Of a stretch of 64,000 bases of DNA, positions 63,955 through 64,000 are shown in pieces. The translations under genes and the position numbers were made by a program. Under the pieces are notes generated by a model. It searched no databases and had not been told where the DNA came from. It saw only the letters and a program-made list of their open reading frames with translations. The stretch is from Candidatus Faeciplasma pullistercoris. Lineage in GTDB: Bacteria > Bacillota > Clostridia > Oscillospirales > Ruminococcaceae. The DNA lies in the NCBI GenBank assembly GCA_018715525.1, contig DVLL01000001.1, positions 1-64,000 on the forward strand, read 5' to 3'. Numbering within the stretch: position 1 is the stretch's first letter; every line of letters starts with the position of its first letter.

Positions 63955-64000
63955 ATGAACTTAAAGGGAAGAGACTTTTTAAAGCTTCTTGATTTTACAC
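63955..64000 (+). CDS. argF: Ornithine carbamoyltransferase, N-terminal fragment (cut by window end)
   Basis: ATG with GGAGG 6 nt upstream, 28 nt after argH. The 15 visible codons (MNLKGRDFLKLLDFT) match the start of ornithine carbamoyltransferase, which fits the arg operon. The rest lies outside the window. Confidence 0.8.
   Translation, partial: MNLKGRDFLKLLDFT

Overview
The window looks like the chromosome of a spore-forming, low-GC Gram-positive anaerobe of the class Clostridia, probably an Oscillospirales/Ruminococcaceae-type gut organism. The evidence is a clear Spo0A, a SpoVT remnant, a lipoteichoic-acid-synthase-type enzyme, a bifunctional AdhE and Clostridia-style pur and pyr operons. 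This placement is an inference from gene content and no marker RNA gene is present.

Bases 1 to about 20,090 are the right-hand part of an integrated mobile element that runs off the left edge. Its left portion (1-7,779, all minus strand) is an operon made of an XRE regulator, a large HerA-type P-loop ATPase, a cytoplasmic protein with Ig-like (BIG2-type) domains, a transglutaminase-like cysteine protein, a 64-residue protein and an open-ended Asp/Glu-rich protein with 150-bp tandem repeats. I do not recognise this combination as a described system. Next come a tyrosine integrase, a candidate small RNA and a SLOG-family protein that seems to start at CTG. A control region follows (three small HTH proteins, a GAF-BTAD regulator, five iterated 14-bp repeats, an attenuator-like leader, a sigma-like protein). 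After it lie a candidate ~400-nt structured RNA, a PemK/MazF-type toxin, a small conserved protein and three tandem large serine recombinases. The element ends inside the 5' end of spoVT, so the sporulation gene lacks its normal start.

Bases 20,600-31,600 are mostly minus-strand housekeeping genes: pgsA-rimO-recX-recA, prmC, a DUF1385 membrane protein, a two-component system preceded by a lipoprotein, and citrate synthase. Bases 31,790-44,254 hold an LTA-synthase-like protein, a YitT protein, galactose mutarotase, a secreted protein with about nine Fn3-like repeats, a candidate ~290-nt RNA, spo0A, adhE and a small-molecule kinase.

Bases 44,380-64,000 are plus-strand biosynthesis operons. pyrC-K-D-F-E-B makes UMP; its PyrB carries a PyrI-like zinc tail. 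A ZTP-type riboswitch with a terminator precedes purE-F-M-N-O-H-D-L, in which the last two steps are split between an archaeal-type PurO and a formyltransferase-only PurH, and PurF lacks its N-terminal cysteine. argG-argH-argF starts with a perfect ARG box over the promoter and runs off the right edge.

All calls come from reading the sequence; no database search was run.
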